From positions 29,624,141 to 29,688,140 of the forward strand of contig NC_087071.1 in NCBI RefSeq assembly GCF_963678635.1: a stretch of 64,000 nt of DNA, written 5' to 3'. The position numbers and the translations under genes were made by a program. The notes under the pieces were generated by a model. It was not told where the DNA came from. It saw only the letters and a program-made list of their open reading frames with translations, and made no database searches. This stretch comes from Symsagittifera roscoffensis. Lineage: Eukaryota > Xenacoelomorpha > Acoela > Convolutidae. Numbering within the stretch: position 1 is the first letter of the stretch; every line of letters starts with the position of its first letter. This document shows, in pieces, positions 22,541-33,055 of the stretch.

Positions 22541-22735
22541 ATGAGTTTTTCCGCTGTATCGTTAGTCAGCGTTACTACTCCAGTATTAGGCGTTGCAGAG
22601 GAGCATATCAAAAAGCAACGACGAGTTAGCTGTTTTCTGCGATACCGAATGGCCAGGCCTAAAGTTTGTGAGGGACTTACTAAAAAACATTCGCAGATAA
22701 CTCAAGGTGTCAGAATAAGATCTATCGTTGGATAG
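22541..22735 (+). CDS. Small basic protein, 64 residues, complete ORF
   Basis: An ATG in the context AATAATGAG, preceded in frame by TAA, opens a 64-codon frame ending TAG. The protein begins MSFSAVSLVSVTTPVLGVAE, continues HIKKQRRVSCFLRYRMARPK and ends with TKKHSQITQG and RIRSIVG. The second half is strongly basic. An AATAAA at 22749-22754 lies 13 bases after the stop, and a 58-bp intron with good ends sits 21 bases upstream in the 5' UTR. Together these make a compact two-exon transcription unit of about 400 bp. I do not recognise the protein. It could also be the 3' end of a longer gene if the upstream exon codes in another frame. Confidence 0.5.
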   Translation: MSFSAVSLVSVTTPVLGVAEEHIKKQRRVSCFLRYRMARPKVCEGLTKKHSQITQGVRIRSIVG

Positions 22736-22748
22736 AAGATTTGTTTTC

Positions 22749-22754
22749 AATAAA
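22749..22754 (+). terminator. AATAAA polyadenylation signal
   Basis: Canonical hexamer 13 bases downstream of the stop of the small basic ORF, followed by TTGATTGTTATATTGT, a GU-rich context. Confidence 0.5.
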
Positions 22755-22799
22755 TTGATTGTTATATTGTAGAAAAAAACATGAAAAGTCATAAATGTT

Positions 22800-23990
22800 G
22801 AGCAAAACTATTCATTTCATGGTCATTAAGGTTTCAACTATATTTGTAATGGAAAAATTAGCAATAAAAATTCCACTTTAGACTGAATGGGCTAATTGTG
22901 TTGGTTTTTCATAAATAAACTAATTAATACTTGAATTGTACAGTGTATTTTCTTGTACGCAAAGAGATAATCCCCTGCCCAGAGGATCTTTGAAAAATAT
23001 CTGCCTCCAGTTTGAGAAAGAAGCAACCAGTTAATTCTAGCTTAGTTTGAGTTGGAGACACATTCATAATCAAGAAAGTATAATTGTTTCTCAAGACCGG
23101 AGAACTGCATGTCAAATGCGCCCTAAACATGTCCCTAAAACGAGTTTTTAAAAACCTACAACATTTAAAAAGCTTCATTACTTAAAGACCATTCATAGCT
23201 AAAATAAACCATGAGAATGTTCTTAATATTTTTTCTGTACAAATGCACAAAAACTGTTACTTCACGCTCTCATATGAAAAATATTTTAAGGTTATTACCA
23301 GGACTTGCGTCAAATATAAGTTCAATAGAAAGACTGCAATACTTAATGCATACTTTTTGATTTTGTATCAGGCCTCCTGAGTGAACAATAGCAATAGTTT
23401 AATGATTATCATAATTGGCTAGACTGATTTGTTGACTTTTGTCTAACTTAAAATCAGTAGTTCAAGCGTGTCGCAACAAATTATTCATTGTCGAGACGAT
23501 TGTCGAGACTGGAGTACAGATGATAGCTAGACTCTTTCAGAACACAATGATCTTAGTCAAACCAGATTTTGGTAATGAACAACATTCACCCTGTTAGTAC
23601 TCAAATATGGTTTGTGTAAGAGTTTTGCCACTGTCATTTTTCCAACAGATTCTTCTGCAAAAAAAACATCTAATTTTGGCCAGCTCTCTGCACCGCATTT
23701 TGGCATTTTTGTCAGAATTTTAATGTAAGTTTAAATAGCGGGGTTTCCAACAAAATTTTTCTCTCAATCAATAAGTTCGTCAGTCATAATAATCAATTTG
23801 AAAGCAATTTTAGCTTCTGTGAGTTGAAACTTGTGTTCGTTTTTGGCTGCGTCTCCAGATATGACATTGAAAGTGATAGCAAAAAGTCTAGAGGCAACCT
23901 TAATACCACATGGCTAATTAGGTGCTGGTCACACGACAAAAATGTGCATTCAATTTTATCAAACAGCTTCAGCGTAGTAAAGAATGTAAT
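22800..23990. other. No gene seen
   Basis: AT-rich; short frames on both strands overlap each other and lack supporting signals. Confidence 0.4.
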
Positions 23991-23999
23991 ATGACCATT

Positions 24000-25090
24000 A
24001 CGCGCGGAACAACATACTGTCTCCCAGAATTACGGTCAAAGCTTGAAGATTATCTTCAAAAAATGACTCTGATATGCCGGCAGTGTTTTTTTGGCGTCAT
24101 TGACGTACAACACTACGGTCTTTATGAAGCCTTTACGAGCAAACTTTGCGTTGGTAGTTGATCTTTTCTCGCCATTCGAGAGACAGTATACTTTCGAAAA
24201 AAAACGAAGATAAAGTTTTGCTAAAAAATGTTGTGTTTCCGATTTCTGCCTCTGAAAAATGCATTGAAAGTAAAATACCCTTGCTTTGAACGTTTCTTGC
24301 CACTTTTGTTCAAGTAGTAAGTTGAAAAACGATGAAGTTTTCTTTGTCACCAAGTACTTCAAACTCAAGTATTGGACCATCATTAGAGTAGAATAGTCGA
24401 TATTTTGATTGAACACGATTTCAAAAGTAACTATCAAAAGTTTTTTTTTCAAATTAAGGAAACGATCTGTGAGTTTCAACACTTCGTTTAGATGAGATAT
24501 CATTTTTTCAGCCTTCTAAACAAAATGAAGCCACTTCTCTCTCTGCATTTTGTTTTCTGGGAACAATTTATCACTTTTTTCTTTTTAGCGTTGTTCATTT
24601 TAGTTTTTTCTCGAGATACATCCTCTTTCTACTTGATTTTTGATTGTTTTCTAACGGTGCTTTTGAGTAACTCTTAGCAGTTTTTCTTTTTTTTGCAACG
24701 ACTGTCAATTTAAGTGCTTCTTGAGTTATTAATTCTTCTACTTAGTTTTTGCAGTAGGCATCGCATATTTTTCAGCCAATGGATGAACTAAACTTTCTTA
24801 TACCTAGGCAACTGCAGCGTTTTCATTAACCTTCCAAAAGTTATGGTAAGAAGGCTTAATTGTTGTAATAGGCATCCACTTCGTTCAATTACTAAGCTTT
24901 AGAAAATTCAAGGTCAATCAGTTTTGCCCCCTTTCAGATTTGGTTGCAATTTTACGCACAAACTAGAACCATTGTTGACCAAAAGCTTTTAAAGGTCCAA
25001 ATTACTATCCCTCTTTCAATGAGTTGTTTCAATTGTAGATGCATAACCGTTTTTCAGCCAACGAATTGTATCAATGACTCCTAACAACTT
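24000..25090 (-). pseudogene. Decayed Ty3/Gypsy reverse transcriptase and RNase H
   Basis: Translated on the minus strand with frame changes, the order of motifs follows Gypsy pol. Near 25030-24955: QLKQLIERGIVIWTFKSFW then STMVLV, aligning with the entry block of Gypsy RT (L-GII--S-SPW-SPVVLV). Near 24900-24840: a frame with LNEVDAY, the counterpart of LN-vT-kDAYPLP. From 24503: HLNEVLKLTDRFLNLKKK, resembling the thumb HL-eVl--L---L-l, then VQYLSLKYLVTKKT (YLG--vs--G). Near 24200: SNGEKRSTTNAKF, resembling the RNase H segment LS-aErrYSTTEkE. Stops and at least three frameshifts interrupt it, and the YMDD-like site is not recognisable. A 155-codon frame (24036-24503) survives within it. It is clearly older than the element at 39-43 kb. 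Confidence 0.55.
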
Positions 25091-25449
25091 TGTCCCCGAT
25101 TTTCATAGTGTTGGGAATGGAACTATCTTTGTTAGAAAAAGTCAAGATCAAAGATTGAACTAGTTTGTCAAAAGTCCTTGCTAAGTTTGATGCCTGAGGA
25201 CTGTCAAGGTAATAATTGTTTTAGACAATTGTGCAAACGGTTTGACAGTTGGTAGAAATTTAGTTTTAAATTTGTCCGAAAAATTTGGCAAGGATATCTT
25301 GAGCAGATGCAAAATTCCGTCATCTGGCACAAACAATTATAAAAGAGGAAATGATCGCCGGACAAAACTTCAGCTGTTAAACTCAATGGAAAAAAGTTAA
25401 TTTTTATAGGCATCTACGAAATGTCAAAGTCAAGGCCAATCGAACAGAT

Positions 25450-26980
25450 GGAGTAGTAAGCCAAGCTAAATCGCAAGACACAAGATTTTTTGATCAAAAA
25501 AGATAAAACCGCCACAGCTAAAAAAACTTCACAAACAAAAAACGTTTGAGTGCAGTTACAGAATGCAATCACAGTCCAGACTATGGATTTTTTTTTCTTG
25601 ATTAATCAGAACACGAACACTGTATTGTCCAAAAACTATAAAAAATTTCTAGAAAACAGGCAAAGACAATAATAGCAGGTTTAAAAAGGAAATAGAGGCT
25701 GGTGGCGCACTTATAACTTCTTCAAACCACCAAATACAGTATAGGGACATCATATTCAAGCGAGGAGTTGATAAACCTCAAACACGCAGCTAGTCAATTA
25801 GATAACATTGAATTCCTGGAGGCGACAAGCCTCACCTCAAGAATCAACGGAGATAATCTCAATAATTGAGGTAAACATGAGTCAGAGAAGTTCCAGCGAA
25901 AAAATGGAGCCATTGTAGGCTGACTAGAAATAGAAAATCGAAGGCCTCAATATTGAGAGGGGCACACTGAAGATTGTGTGCGAAAAATCTGTGAACGTTA
26001 GAACGATCTGAATAAACGTCAAGGCACAATTTTTGCATAAGAGTTCTCTTGATGAGACTGCATCCAAAATGACTCGCAGAGTCATTTCTCCGCGCCTCGC
26101 AGCCTCCTAGATTTTTTTGTTGCCGGAATTGAGGCTTAGGAGTCTTTTCGCTTATGTCCCTCGACAGAGAAGGAAGAAGGATCTACTTACAGGTTTTGTT
26201 TAAACAGGAATCAATCTCATGAAACCATAGACGAAAAACACCTACATCAAAATTGGTATATAAGCAAACGAGTACCACAATCTAAATTGGACATATAAAC
26301 TGCAAAAGATTTTCGTTATCAACAAAGATGATGTGCATTTTATGTATGTGTCAGTAAAAAACACCAAAATGCATAGTTAGTGTACACTCGTTTTGGTTGT
26401 CTGACTTCGGGCGAATACAGTGATTTGTTCTAACGGCTGATACATATATATACGTTTATATGTATTTATGTTGAAAGATACATTTATGCATCATACAATT
26501 GTAGGATTTGTAAGGCTTTGCATTGAACTTCAAAAAGATATAAAAGGTATATATGAGAAAAAAAACCACTAAAACATCTCCGTCGTGAGTGGTACACTCC
26601 AATTTAAGGATGGAAACATTATGGGGAAACAGACATTTCCTTGCTAGCATTTTATCAACACCATAATGTGAACTATTTTGCAAAGCTCATTGCTAAATTA
26701 TAAGGACTGAGAACTGAAAAAACAACGATGTAAGGACAATTTCGGTTTTTAAGTTGTCAGATAAAACTGAAAAGATTTTATATAACCGATAAGGAAGTCT
26801 GTAAACTGGGACAACCAATAATCTTTGAGATTAAAAATATTAACGAGGCAACTATAAATATGATATGTAGTAAATTTTCATCTTCATCATTTTTGTACAT
26901 TTGTAATAGTTTTTTTTAATCATGAATGTTCGATAATATTTTTGTGTTGAAAAATTTAAAGATTTGTCGAAATGAATTCA
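25450..26980. other. No gene supported; possible retroelement remnant
   Basis: At 25790-25870 a plus-strand run (DNIEFLEATSLTSRINGDN) has coding-like composition but is short. A GC-richer patch at 26080-26165 also lacks a continuous frame. A minus-strand frame at 26456-26683 begins MQNSSHYGVDKMLARK but has no convincing splice sites. Confidence 0.35.
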
Positions 26981-26992
26981 ATTTATACTTAC

Positions 26993-27218
26993 TTCTTGTT
27001 CAATCCCGATGACAAACGGGTTGGGTTGACCCTATAATACTGAAACTCGTCCATATAAAAATTGAGCTGAGTTACAGTGCATACATCATCGGGATCGTCT
27101 GCAACAAGATTTTGTGTGATGAAAGAGCGATGTCTCGATTTTCTTTCCTTGTAACAAATAAGAAAACTATTTCCATATCTGACACTTTTAAACTTTAAAC
27201 AAATAGTAAATTGAGGGC
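26993..27218 (-). CDS. Internal coding exon with consensus splice sites, product unidentified
   Basis: The minus-strand acceptor GCATTGTTTTCAG and donor CAAGAAGTAAGTATA delimit a 226-bp exon. After two bases of a split codon it reads PQFTICLKFKSVRYGNSFLI, then CYKERKSRHRSF and further VADDPDDVCTVTQLNFYMDE, ending near NPTRLSSGLNK with two bases left over. The composition (acidic DDPDD patch, evenly spread charged residues) is that of a real globular protein, and both splice sites are near perfect. No domain is recognised, and no neighbouring exon could be joined confidently within the window. It is surrounded by decayed retroelement sequence, so it probably belongs to a host gene with large introns. 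Confidence 0.65.
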
Positions 27219-27499
27219 CTGAAAACAATGCTTTTTAGTAATGATTTTAAATTGAAAAATATAGACGCAAGCAATGAAAAAAAGTTGACGCAAGTTATTC
27301 AACCTAGGCTGGACCTAGTGACCAGATTTTGATGATATCTTTAATTGTGAACTGTGTACACGGCGTTTATCGGATGAGAGTACGATATTTTTTGTTTGTA
27401 GGTCCGTATTCTAGAAATGCTCAGACGTTTTTTGGTTTAATTTGGTCAATTTTTTCAAGCTGTTACTAATACCAAATAACTCAGGAGTTTTTGGTACTG

Positions 27500-28000
27500 T
27501 ATGTGGTTTCTAACAATTTTTTCTACATTTTCGTTAACTTTTTTTTAGTTTCGGATTCACATCCTACATTTCTGACCTTTGGGGCTCTGAATTTTCGTTG
27601 AGCGTTCCCTGAGAGTCAGAGCCTTCTTCTGATTGTTTTTCAGCACTCTGACTTTATGATTTTTGCTGGTCGGTGAGACCTTCTAGTTTGTGTTTCTGGT
27701 GAGACATTTTCTTTTGTGTAACACCGCTTTTCCCGTTTAGTGGTGGATATTGGGCAGGTTCTTGATATACCGAGATCTCGTTTTTCTTACGCGTTAGAAG
27801 ACGCTGTCTAAACCTCGCAACCTGCAATTTATTTATTATTGTTTTTTTACATTGAGAGCAACGAGAAAAATTAGTTAACGCCGGGTTGTAAAAGTTTATG
27901 TTCGTTGTTGTTTATTGTATATAAACACCGCGGCTTTAGGTCCAATTGGTTCTTTGTCGTGTATCATCACATTGTCAAAGTTTATTTTACAATTTCTGAA
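27500..28000 (-). pseudogene. Coding relic, copy 1 of a duplicated retroelement-like ORF
   Basis: On the minus strand the segment reads HDKEPIGPKAAVFIYNKQ, then after a frame change NPALTNFSRCSQCKK, then VARFRQRLLTRKKNEISV, continuing QEPAQYPPLNGK and later a serine/acidic run SEEGSDSQGTLNENSEPQ. The second copy at 29990-30215 conserves the first block (HDKEPTGLKAAVFIFNKHQ) and the third (VTRFRQRNLTRKKE) with conservative changes, so both descend from a real protein-coding sequence. The C-X2-C in RCSQCKK is suggestive of a zinc knuckle but the rest of a CCHC is absent. Frameshifts and stops show decay. Identity is uncertain: a retroelement Gag/Pol is my inference. Confidence 0.45.
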
Positions 28001-29350
28001 TTCTTAAAAATATCATGAAAGTCCCGAACCTAAGGGAGAAATTTTTTCCCATCAAAACTTTGACTGTAGCTCTGTTTTCCCTGATCTCGAGAAAACCACT
28101 ATCGACATGAAAACATTTGTCGACGGATCAATCACTTTTTTTATTGGTAGGATAAGAAGCAGAACTAACGTGGCAAACACAAATACCTCAATTATCGGCA
28201 AAACAACATTGTTACAAAATTATCAAGGTTTTTTTACTGGTTGTCTGTTATGGAGAAAATCGTTTACTATTGCATCAAGTTCATCTTCTTTTGCTTTTTT
28301 CCAATGTCTTTTGTTTTTTTTCTACAATTTTTGTTGCACGTCTTTATCACAGTATTTTGGCAATTGACTACTCAAAAAATTTAAATCTAAATGGGATTCG
28401 AACTAGTACATTTTCTCTTAACGTATATAATTGTAAAATTGTTGCAATTTAATTTCTTCACAGTTTTTTCTTTCATAACTTTTTCATCTCATCTGGCAAT
28501 TCACTGCTGTCTACCATTTGAACTGCTGTATGATATTTGTGTACTAAGGTTTGATCGGTAAGACAAACTCCCGCCTTGCTGGCTAATAATTACTATATAT
28601 TTCAATCTCTGTAGGTATAAACGTTAATCAACAACTGGAAAAAAACTTTCTTTCAGCGTCAGCGTAGCCAATTTTTTTTATCGATTAACATAGTTAGGTC
28701 CTCCTTTGGATCCGAAAAAGTGTTCATTTCTTGTTAACTGTTTTTTCACTCTTTATTTTTTGGTGTCATGCCACGTTCAAAGCGATTACTTGGTGATATG
28801 CATCTCTCCTTTTTTGCCGACCTCTTGCTGTTTTTCTTTTTCAACCAACCGTTCAAAACTTTGCTATTTTTCAGGGCTCAAAGGTTCCTTGAGTTATAGT
28901 GAGGTAAATTTCTTTTGAAAATTCGAGAAATGTTGAAATATAAAGAATTATTGAGAGGGCGAAGGACCTAATTCAACTAGGTTTTTATTTTTTGGTCAAA
29001 TTTTTCAGCCAAAACTCTTTCTTTTCTTTTCGTTTAGCGTAAAAAATGGTGGTGAATTTCCTAATTAAAAGATTTGAAGCGCTCTATTCAAATTTTGTAA
29101 TGATTATAATAGTGATCTCAAGGCAGGCCACGTGAAAAGTTTGTTTACCGGTTGTAAGTTATTTGTTCTAACTGTTGCAATATTTTTTTTGAAACTCAAT
29201 GGAGTTGACAAACAGAAACTCTTGCTACAGTCTGAAGAATTGACTATTTTTTTTTTCAAAACCAAGGCGTTTTACTTGTAGAGGAACCTTTTCTTTTCAA
29301 GTGAAACTGATCTCTGTTAGCTTTCTTTTAATTGCTAGTTTTCTATTTTT
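28001..29350. other. Region between the two relic copies; possible coding decay on the minus strand
   Basis: A minus-strand stretch at 28460-28560 reads ASKAGVCLTDQTLVHKYHTA then VQMVDSSELPDEMKKL before a stop, which looks like former coding sequence. Poly-T tracts dominate the rest. No gene can be called. Confidence 0.35.
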
Positions 29351-29354
29351 CCAG

Positions 29355-29492
29355 CTTAGAGAAAAAACAGAAGGATATTCCAGTAAAAACGTCCCAACAA
29401 GCTCATTTTACAGTTCCAGGCCAACATATTACACTACGTGGGACCCTGTGTTTGAACTTAGTAGAGGTTTCCGGCCGCATCGTGCAAAATAG
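29355..29492 (+). CDS. Doubtful terminal exon candidate
   Basis: After acceptor TTTTCTATTTTTCCAG a phase-0 frame runs LREKTEGYSSKNVPTSSF, YSSRPTYYTTWDPVFELS and ends RGFRPHRAK before TAG. The Y/S/T-rich composition is unlike AT-rich noise, but there is no donor upstream to pair with and the flanks are decayed retroelement. Confidence 0.25.
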   Translation, partial: LREKTEGYSSKNVPTSSFYSSRPTYYTTWDPVFELSRGFRPHRAK

Positions 29493-29989
29493 AGTTCATC
29501 GTTAAAATTTTGGAAGCATTCATTTGTTGGTACAGGAACTATCAAAACCAGTCAAGTCACCATAGGTTTGAAGAATTTTAAAAACCAACAAATGATTAAG
29601 AAATCATACTGAGAAATTTGTCAGTTCTGGGTTAATTTAAGATCAAAAGAAATTGATTTTTTTTTCTGAATAAATTAGTCTAACTCAATGTTTTTGATTT
29701 CTCAAAGTTCACTTTCCAAAACTTCTTCAACATGCTAAAAATTCATACCAGACGAAAAAAAATTACCCGTACAAATACCAATTAGACTCAACTAGAATCA
29801 GGTGGCAAGTAATCATTTATTTTGTTGCTAAAACGGAAAATTTTTGCTTTGATACTTTGATGAAATAAAGACAAAATTTTCTCTCCAATTGTATCAATCA
29901 AGAATGATTTGAAGTCAGCCCGTTTTCATCATCAGTCATGACTAGATAGCTCACTTTTCAGCTCACTCAAAGTAATTTATTCTTCGGAA

Positions 29990-30215
29990 ACTAACTCGCA
30001 CTCTTTCTTACGCGTTAGATTACGCTGTCTAAACCTCGTAACTGGCAATTTTTTATCAGCAACTTTTTACATTGAGAGCAACGAGAAAATTAGTAAACGC
30101 CGGGTTGCAAACGTTTTTTTTCTTTGATGTTTATTAAATATAAACACTGCGGCTTTAAGTCCTGTTGGTTCTTTGTCGTGTAATATCTCATTGTCACAAT
30201 TATGTTACAGTTTCT
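29990..30215 (-). pseudogene. Coding relic, copy 2 of the duplicated ORF
   Basis: Diverged copy of 27770-28000 in the same orientation, 2222 bp away. Block HDKEPTGLKAAVFIFNKHQ and block VTRFRQRNLTRKKE are preserved, while the NPAFTNF segment between them is shifted by indels and stopped. Direct repetition could mean tandem duplication or two copies of one element. Confidence 0.45.
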
Positions 30216-30732
30216 GAATTTTTCAGAACATCATGTATGCTTTCTGCCCTGATAAACTTTCTCTTCCAATACTTGCAGCTGTCGTTCAAAATGCTTTTGC
30301 CTGTTTTCCGTAAATATGTTCTGTTATTTCATGTTCATCATGTACGGCGGTTGCTTCTTTTTTTTTCTGTTAAATTTTTAGGGTATTCCTGTTTGCTCAG
30401 AAATTTTTACAGATATTTTTTCGGTTGCGCTTTTCGACTTCGAGGTTAAAGAGGTTCAAAACGGTTGAGGTAGGCTAAATTCTCTTTTTTACGCTTGCTA
30501 CTGTTATCATGAAAAACAAGTACTGCATGCAGTTGCCCTTTAAAATATAATTGTTTTGGATATAGAAGTTCAACAGTCAAAAATGAGTTGTGAGCTACTT
30601 GTAACAAAAAGGAACTATTTGTTGCACTAGATAGAATCAATTTCTGCTCAATATTATTGCAAGTTTATTAAAAGTATTGGTTTTCGGAGTAACTAAACAA
30701 TGTGTATTCTGTTTCCTTTGCTAACTCAGGGT

Positions 30733-30808
30733 TAAATTATCATGATAGATCTCAATATAAAGCACAATTTCAATATAAATTATCATGATAGATTTCAATA
30801 TAAAGCAT
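30733..30808. repeat. Short tandem duplication
   Basis: The word ATTATCATGATAGAT(C/T)TCAATATAAAGCA occurs twice about 46 bp apart. Confidence 0.6.
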
Positions 30809-30935
30809 TGGTCAATGTCTTTGATCAATGCATTAACATTTTTCACAAGGAGTTTTTGTGTCATTTGTACATTTATCACTCTTTTTAGTTCAGAAAAATT
30901 TGAAGTTAAAAACGTTTTGTAGATATGCATAGTTG

Positions 30936-31015
30936 TGGTGTGAATTGCGAAACTCGAACCCGAGCGAACATGTTCCCTCCCGCCGTGATAACTGCTCGTT
31001 TCCCACCAACTAAAC
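30936..31015 (-). other. tRNA-like Pol III promoter region, possible SINE head
   Basis: On the minus strand GTTTAGTTGGTGGGAAAC resembles an A box (TRGC--AGY-GG) and, about 45 bases later, CGGGTTCGAGTTTCG resembles a B box (GGTTCGANTCC). The T-arm stem does not pair well, so a functional tRNA is excluded; a tRNA-derived SINE or tRNA pseudogene is possible. Confidence 0.3.
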
Positions 31016-31127
31016 CTTTCGATCTTATACCCTTTCCACTAACGTTCATTCCTATTTACTCCTTCCACCGCCCCTTCACAACACGGAGAGAGGGAAAGGG
31101 TAAACGTGGAAGAGTGAATACAAAACG

Positions 31128-31200
31128 GGTTAGGGCGTAACCATAGGGGTACAGCGTAACAATGCGGGGTGGGGCGTAACCATGGGGGGGGGGGGGGGTG
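31128..31200. repeat. GC-rich minisatellite with poly-G
   Basis: Three degenerate repeats of GGGCGTAACCATGGGG-like words separated by about 10 bases end in an uninterrupted G-run at about 31183-31198. It lies at the end of a C-rich segment (31000-31090). Confidence 0.6.
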
Positions 31201-32110
31201 AGTTGGGGTTAAATGAAGGCTCGGCGAATAAAACCAATGTCACAAAAAACTCAATTGTTTTGAAATTTCGAACAAATTTTAACAACGTGAAATTGAATAG
31301 AACAACAAAATACCTTTTAAAGTTTGAAAGGATTTTGAACAATTAAAAAAACGCACAAAAGAAATCAGAACATTTAGAATTGTGGAAAAACACTTTTCGA
31401 TAATCGACTTAGTTTTACTTCAAAAAATAGCCTCGCAAACCTTTTTTCTTCACCAAAAACGATTGTTTTCGAATTTTTGCGAGACATACAATAAAGATTC
31501 TAAATAACTTAATAGTTTCAATGAACTTACAGTGCGGGTTGTTTTCAATTCAATACTTCATGATTTATTGTTTGAATACCAATCAGAAATCAAATTAAAG
31601 AAAAACTATCAACCGAATATATTTCGGCAGCAATGAAGTTTTAATAAATTTTGAGCTTAAATTTTTTTTGCTGGTGGGGCGATGTAACAATTTTTTTAAT
31701 TTTTTTCCATATTTTTATCAAAAGTTGGCAAGTTTCAAAGAAACTTTGGTTGCTCAAGCCTTTTAACTACCAACGCTAACACATTTCTATTTTTTCGCTT
31801 AAAAATGCAATTTTTCCTTGTTTTCAGCTGATTTTAGCAGTGGGGAACGCAGTAATTTTTTTTTCAAAAAAACAACATTTTTGAACCAAAAAAATGCCGT
31901 CTTTCCAGGCAAGTTTAGTTTGCCAAGCTTTTTAAACTACCATCTCCAACCAATTTCTTTTTTTTGCAATGAAATGCTCTTTTACGTTGTTTATTTAACA
32001 GGGTTTACACTTGAAGCTTTTTTAATGGTTTGCTCTCTTCTATAACGATGCGTAAAAAAACATTATATTCGAAAGAAAGTTTCGTTAGGACTTTTCCAGT
32101 TCTATTTCAG
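31201..32110. other. No gene seen
   Basis: AT-rich, poly-T rich; no repeat family assigned. Confidence 0.4.
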
Positions 32111-32167
32111 AACAAATGCAAAATTAAACTTAACTAACAAAAATGTTACGGTTCTATAACAGAGCTG
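32111..32167 (+). CDS. Possible start-codon exon
   Basis: Between acceptor GTTCTATTTCAG and donor GCTGGTAAGTTTTTT lies a 57-bp segment whose last part, from the ATG at 32143, encodes MLRFYNRA plus one base. Both splice signals are good. Joined directly to the acceptor at 32882 it would read a 46-residue basic protein, but the paralogue at 37.8 kb supports a different frame there, so the partner exon is uncertain. Confidence 0.35.
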
Positions 32168-32881
32168 GTAAGTTTTTTCCTGTTCAATGACTTGGTCAGA
32201 TGAAAAAAAAAAATGATTTTACTATGATACAGGGCTGAATTTTGTGTAACAACTGTTGTTTTACTTGTACAGTGCCGATAATCTCTGTGTTATCAACCCG
32301 GGAAGCTTTCAAAGATAATTGAATGAAAACCCAAAAATGTAAACAAAATTTGCGTAGCTGAAAAAGTGGTTGCAAATAAAAGCCAGTATAAAACTTTATT
32401 AATTGCAAAAAAATAGAAACTTTAGTAATTTAGTTACCTGCACGGTCTAAAAGAACCCAACCTTATCAATGAAACAAATTTAGATGTTCTTCGTTTTTTT
32501 TCTCCTCAAGTTTTATTCGATGTTGTGGCGCGCTTTGCTCAAAAAACAAGTTTGTTGTTTTGATCCATGAATTAAAACCAGATCTCATCTTGGTGAATGA
32601 CAAAGAGACGGGCTTGATCTCGACACTGAGCTTTATAGCGAGCTAAAAAAAAACTAAATTAAATTTTGACGGTAAAACGATTAACTGTTTCACAACTTGC
32701 TTGCCCTCAAATTGAACGAAAATACGACCAGCTGCTGTATCAAGAATTGAGGTTGTGTTTTTGGCTAATAATTTTTTGGTGCCTTGAACATGCATCGTTT
32801 CACTGTCTCTCATAGTTATCTATCAAGTTCATTCTCTGGCTCAGACCAGTCTCCTTGTTATTCGACCTGATCTTTTCACAG

Positions 32882-33055
32882 ACACTAGACTACTGGGACG
32901 AAAATTATTCCGTTTTTTTAGATCTGATCTTATGGTTAGGACTCAGAAGACGATTGAAATTATATTCTTGGGGAAACCACTCAAAGAAGACGAATAATGC
33001 AATGAGAGGATTGATGCTTGAAGAATGTTCGGCTATTGCCACGCCTCGATTATAA
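32882..33055 (+). CDS. C-terminal exon of an unidentified duplicated gene, copy A
   Basis: Acceptor GATCTTTTCACAG precedes a phase-0 frame of 57 residues ending in TAA. It contains LDLILWLGLRRRLKLYSWGN and ends MRGLMLEECSAIATPRL. A second locus at 37792-37937 encodes HLILWFGP, later LYYRGHYRNATRG, and ends RGLKIEEYSAIATPQL with its stop at the identical position. Amino-acid conservation exceeds what random frames would show (RGL--EE-SAIATP-L), so this is the true reading frame. DNA similarity continues about 450 bp past the stop, so the two loci are a duplicated segment. The family is unknown to me; the peptide is short, with one hydrophobic stretch and a basic patch. Overlapping minus-strand frame 32905-33129 is a shadow. 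Confidence 0.55.
   Translation, partial: TLDYWDENYSVFLDLILWLGLRRRLKLYSWGNHSKKTNNAMRGLMLEECSAIATPRL

Noticed and set aside
24036-24503. 155-codon minus-strand frame as a host gene
   Set aside because: Its sequence follows Gypsy RT thumb to RNase H order and continues in other frames on both sides.
27925-27960. TATATAAACACCGCGG read as a TATA-box promoter
   Set aside because: The segment is conserved in both relic copies as minus-strand codons (KAAVFIYNK), which explains it better.
27776-30235. The two ~245-bp repeats read as an LTR pair of one element
   Set aside because: No TG...CA ends, no duplication, and they are conserved as protein-coding blocks on the minus strand.
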